A stretch of 14,452 bases of DNA from Oscillospiraceae bacterium (GTDB taxonomy: Bacteria > Bacillota > Clostridia > Clostridiales > Clostridiaceae). Below the pieces are notes generated by a model. It saw nothing but the letters and a program-made list of their open reading frames with translations. It was not told the origin of the DNA and ran no database searches. Location of the stretch: contig WQUF01000139.1 of NCBI GenBank assembly GCA_009785875.1, forward strand, positions 1-14,452. The letters are read 5' to 3'. Of the stretch, positions 13,845-14,452 are shown in pieces. Both the position numbers and the translations under genes were made by a program. Within the stretch, counting starts at the first letter, position 1. Every line of letters starts with the position of its first letter.

Positions 13845-14117
13845 ATGGACTATACAACATTTAGTGTTCGCATAGAATCGGATGTAAAAAAACAATTTGA
13901 TTCATTTTGCGAAGCTGTAGGAATGAATGCAAGTACAGCTTTTAATATGTTTGTGCGTGCGGTTTTGCGTGAACGTAGATTACCATTTGATATAACCACA
14001 GAAGTGGATCCGTTTTACAGTGAGAGTAATATGGCTCATTTAAAAAAAGTTATAGCAGATGCAAAAGCTGGAATCAACATGCATGAACATGAATTACTTG
14101 AGGTAGAAGATGAATAA
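13845..14117 (+). CDS. RelB/DinJ-family antitoxin
   Basis: The 90-aa protein starts MDYTTFSVRIESDVKKQFDSFCEAVGMNAST followed by AFNMFVRAVLRERRLPF, a ribbon-helix-helix DNA-binding domain of the RelB/DinJ type. The C-terminal third (FYSESNMAHLKKVIADAKAG... ending in an acidic tail) corresponds to the toxin-wrapping segment. GGAGG lies seven bases before the ATG. It would repress its own promoter through the repeat at 13796-13830 and neutralise a RelE/YoeB-type ribosome-dependent mRNase. The downstream toxin frame overlaps its end by eight bases but is truncated, so the antitoxin is now effectively alone. Confidence 0.87.
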   Translation: MDYTTFSVRIESDVKKQFDSFCEAVGMNASTAFNMFVRAVLRERRLPFDITTEVDPFYSESNMAHLKKVIADAKAGINMHEHELLEVEDE

Positions 14118-14238
14118 GCTCTGGCATGATACAGCTTGGGATGACTATATTGATTGGCAATTGAAAGATAGAAAGACATTGAGAAGAATTAATGCCTTAA
14201 ATGAAGATGCTTTGACTCTTGATATCTTCCAAGATTAG
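14110..14238 (+). pseudogene. YoeB-type toxin, truncated to its first ~30 residues
   Basis: ATG 14110 overlaps the antitoxin stop, and GAGGTAG lies upstream. The frame reads MNKLWHDTAWDDYIDWQLKD then RKTLRRINAL, a clear match to the start of YoeB toxins (W-x-x-x-(A/S)W-D-D-Y-x-x-W-Q...K-R-I-x-x-L). After Leu30 the sequence departs into NEDALTLDIFQD and a TAG. All catalytic residues of YoeB lie in the missing C-terminal 55 or so residues. The departure point (about base 14198) coincides with the end of a HIT-like fragment on the opposite strand, indicating a recombination or deletion junction. The product, if made, should be non-toxic. Confidence 0.78.
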
Positions 14239-14344
14239 TTATAACACGACAAGCACCAAATTTACTCACTGTTTCTGCTGCCATTTGCTTTATAACAGAT
14301 AAAAGATCAAGCAAAATAATGTTATACTGACGAGCGAAAATGCT
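14189..14344 (-). pseudogene. HIT-family protein fragment (C-terminal half, both ends lost)
   Basis: On the minus strand, bases 14344 down to about 14198 read LASIFARQYNIILLDLLSVI... QMAAETVSKFGACRVITNLG RYQESKHLHL. This resembles the second half of histidine-triad nucleotide-binding proteins: a long helix, then RVITNxG, then the H-x-H-x-H triad. Only the first two triad histidines remain; the third position reads Arg-His from the joined sequence, followed by TAA at 14191-14189 inside the YoeB remnant. Upstream, the frame runs into the terminator hairpin, so the N-terminal half is missing too. I infer a relic left by the same rearrangement that truncated the toxin. Confidence 0.5.
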
Positions 14345-14354
14345 TGCCAATGTT

Positions 14355-14386
14355 AAAAAAGGATCTAGAGAAATAGATCCTTTTTT
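14355..14386. terminator. Strong bidirectional intrinsic terminator
   Basis: AAAAAAGGATCTA (14355-14367), loop GAGAAA, TAGATCCTTTTTT (14374-14386) form a perfect 13-bp stem with A- and T-runs on both flanks. It is suited to end the minus-strand gene entering from the right (stop at 14387-14385) and plus-strand transcription from the toxin-antitoxin locus. Confidence 0.85.
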
Positions 14387-14452
14387 AATTTAAATATTTT
14401 TGTGCTTCTTGATCATCTAACTGAAATTTATCTTTTAATTTTTTTATAATAG
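14385..14452 (-). CDS. C-terminus of a minus-strand gene leaving the window
   Basis: On the minus strand the last bases of the window read IIKKLKDKFQLDDQEAQKYLN and a TAA at 14387-14385, directly followed by the terminator. The charged, helical ending with F-x-L-x-x-x-x-A-x-x-Y-L is like tails of Rpn/PD-(D/E)XK-type putative transposases and of some other small proteins, but 21 residues are too few to name a family. Confidence 0.5.
   Translation of the reverse strand, partial: IIKKLKDKFQLDDQEAQKYLN

Overview
The window looks like chromosomal DNA of a low-G+C Gram-positive anaerobe of the Clostridia type. The evidence is AT-rich sequence, strong GGAGG ribosome binding sites, some GTG/TTG starts, a lipobox-type solute-binding lipoprotein, and gene families common in Clostridia (P1 peptidase, MoxR/vWA pairs, short ceramidase-like proteins). 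No rRNA, tRNA, CRISPR array or phage module was seen.

Layout. 1-1849: collapsed remains of two tandem ABC exporter half-transporters. 1884-2381: a perfect 17-bp palindrome and a GNAT acetyltransferase gene cut by one in-frame stop. 2533-4038 (minus): a P1-family (DmpA-like) peptidase followed by an orphan HicB-type antitoxin. 4222-6629 (plus): a CPBP membrane protease, a small K+ channel-like protein and a Rob/GyrI-type AraC regulator. 6697-9090 (minus): a complete polar amino-acid ABC importer (binding protein, permease, ATPase) with a good promoter. 9212-11407 (minus): a tightly overlapping four-gene operon (hypothetical protein, 71-aa protein, MoxR-like AAA+ ATPase, vWA protein) in which the last two members have lost internal parts. 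11533-11677: a non-coding miniature inverted-repeat element with an 8-bp direct repeat. 11747-13745 (plus): a two-gene operon of a short neutral-ceramidase-like hydrolase and a SIS-domain sugar isomerase-like protein. 13786-14238: a RelB-type antitoxin with a clear promoter/operator and only the first third of a YoeB-type toxin. 14189-14452: a HIT-family fragment, a strong bidirectional terminator, and the C-terminus of a minus-strand gene leaving the window.

The unifying theme is decay by internal deletion. Several multi-gene modules (ABC exporter pair, AAA+/vWA pair, RelB/YoeB, GNAT) keep good signals and recognisable motifs but have lost essential parts, often in frame. Intact metabolic and transport modules lie between them. 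The most interesting candidates are the AAA+/vWA operon with its two unrecognised small partners (the full version should exist in relatives), the ceramidase-like/SIS pair, and the miniature transposable element upstream of that pair.
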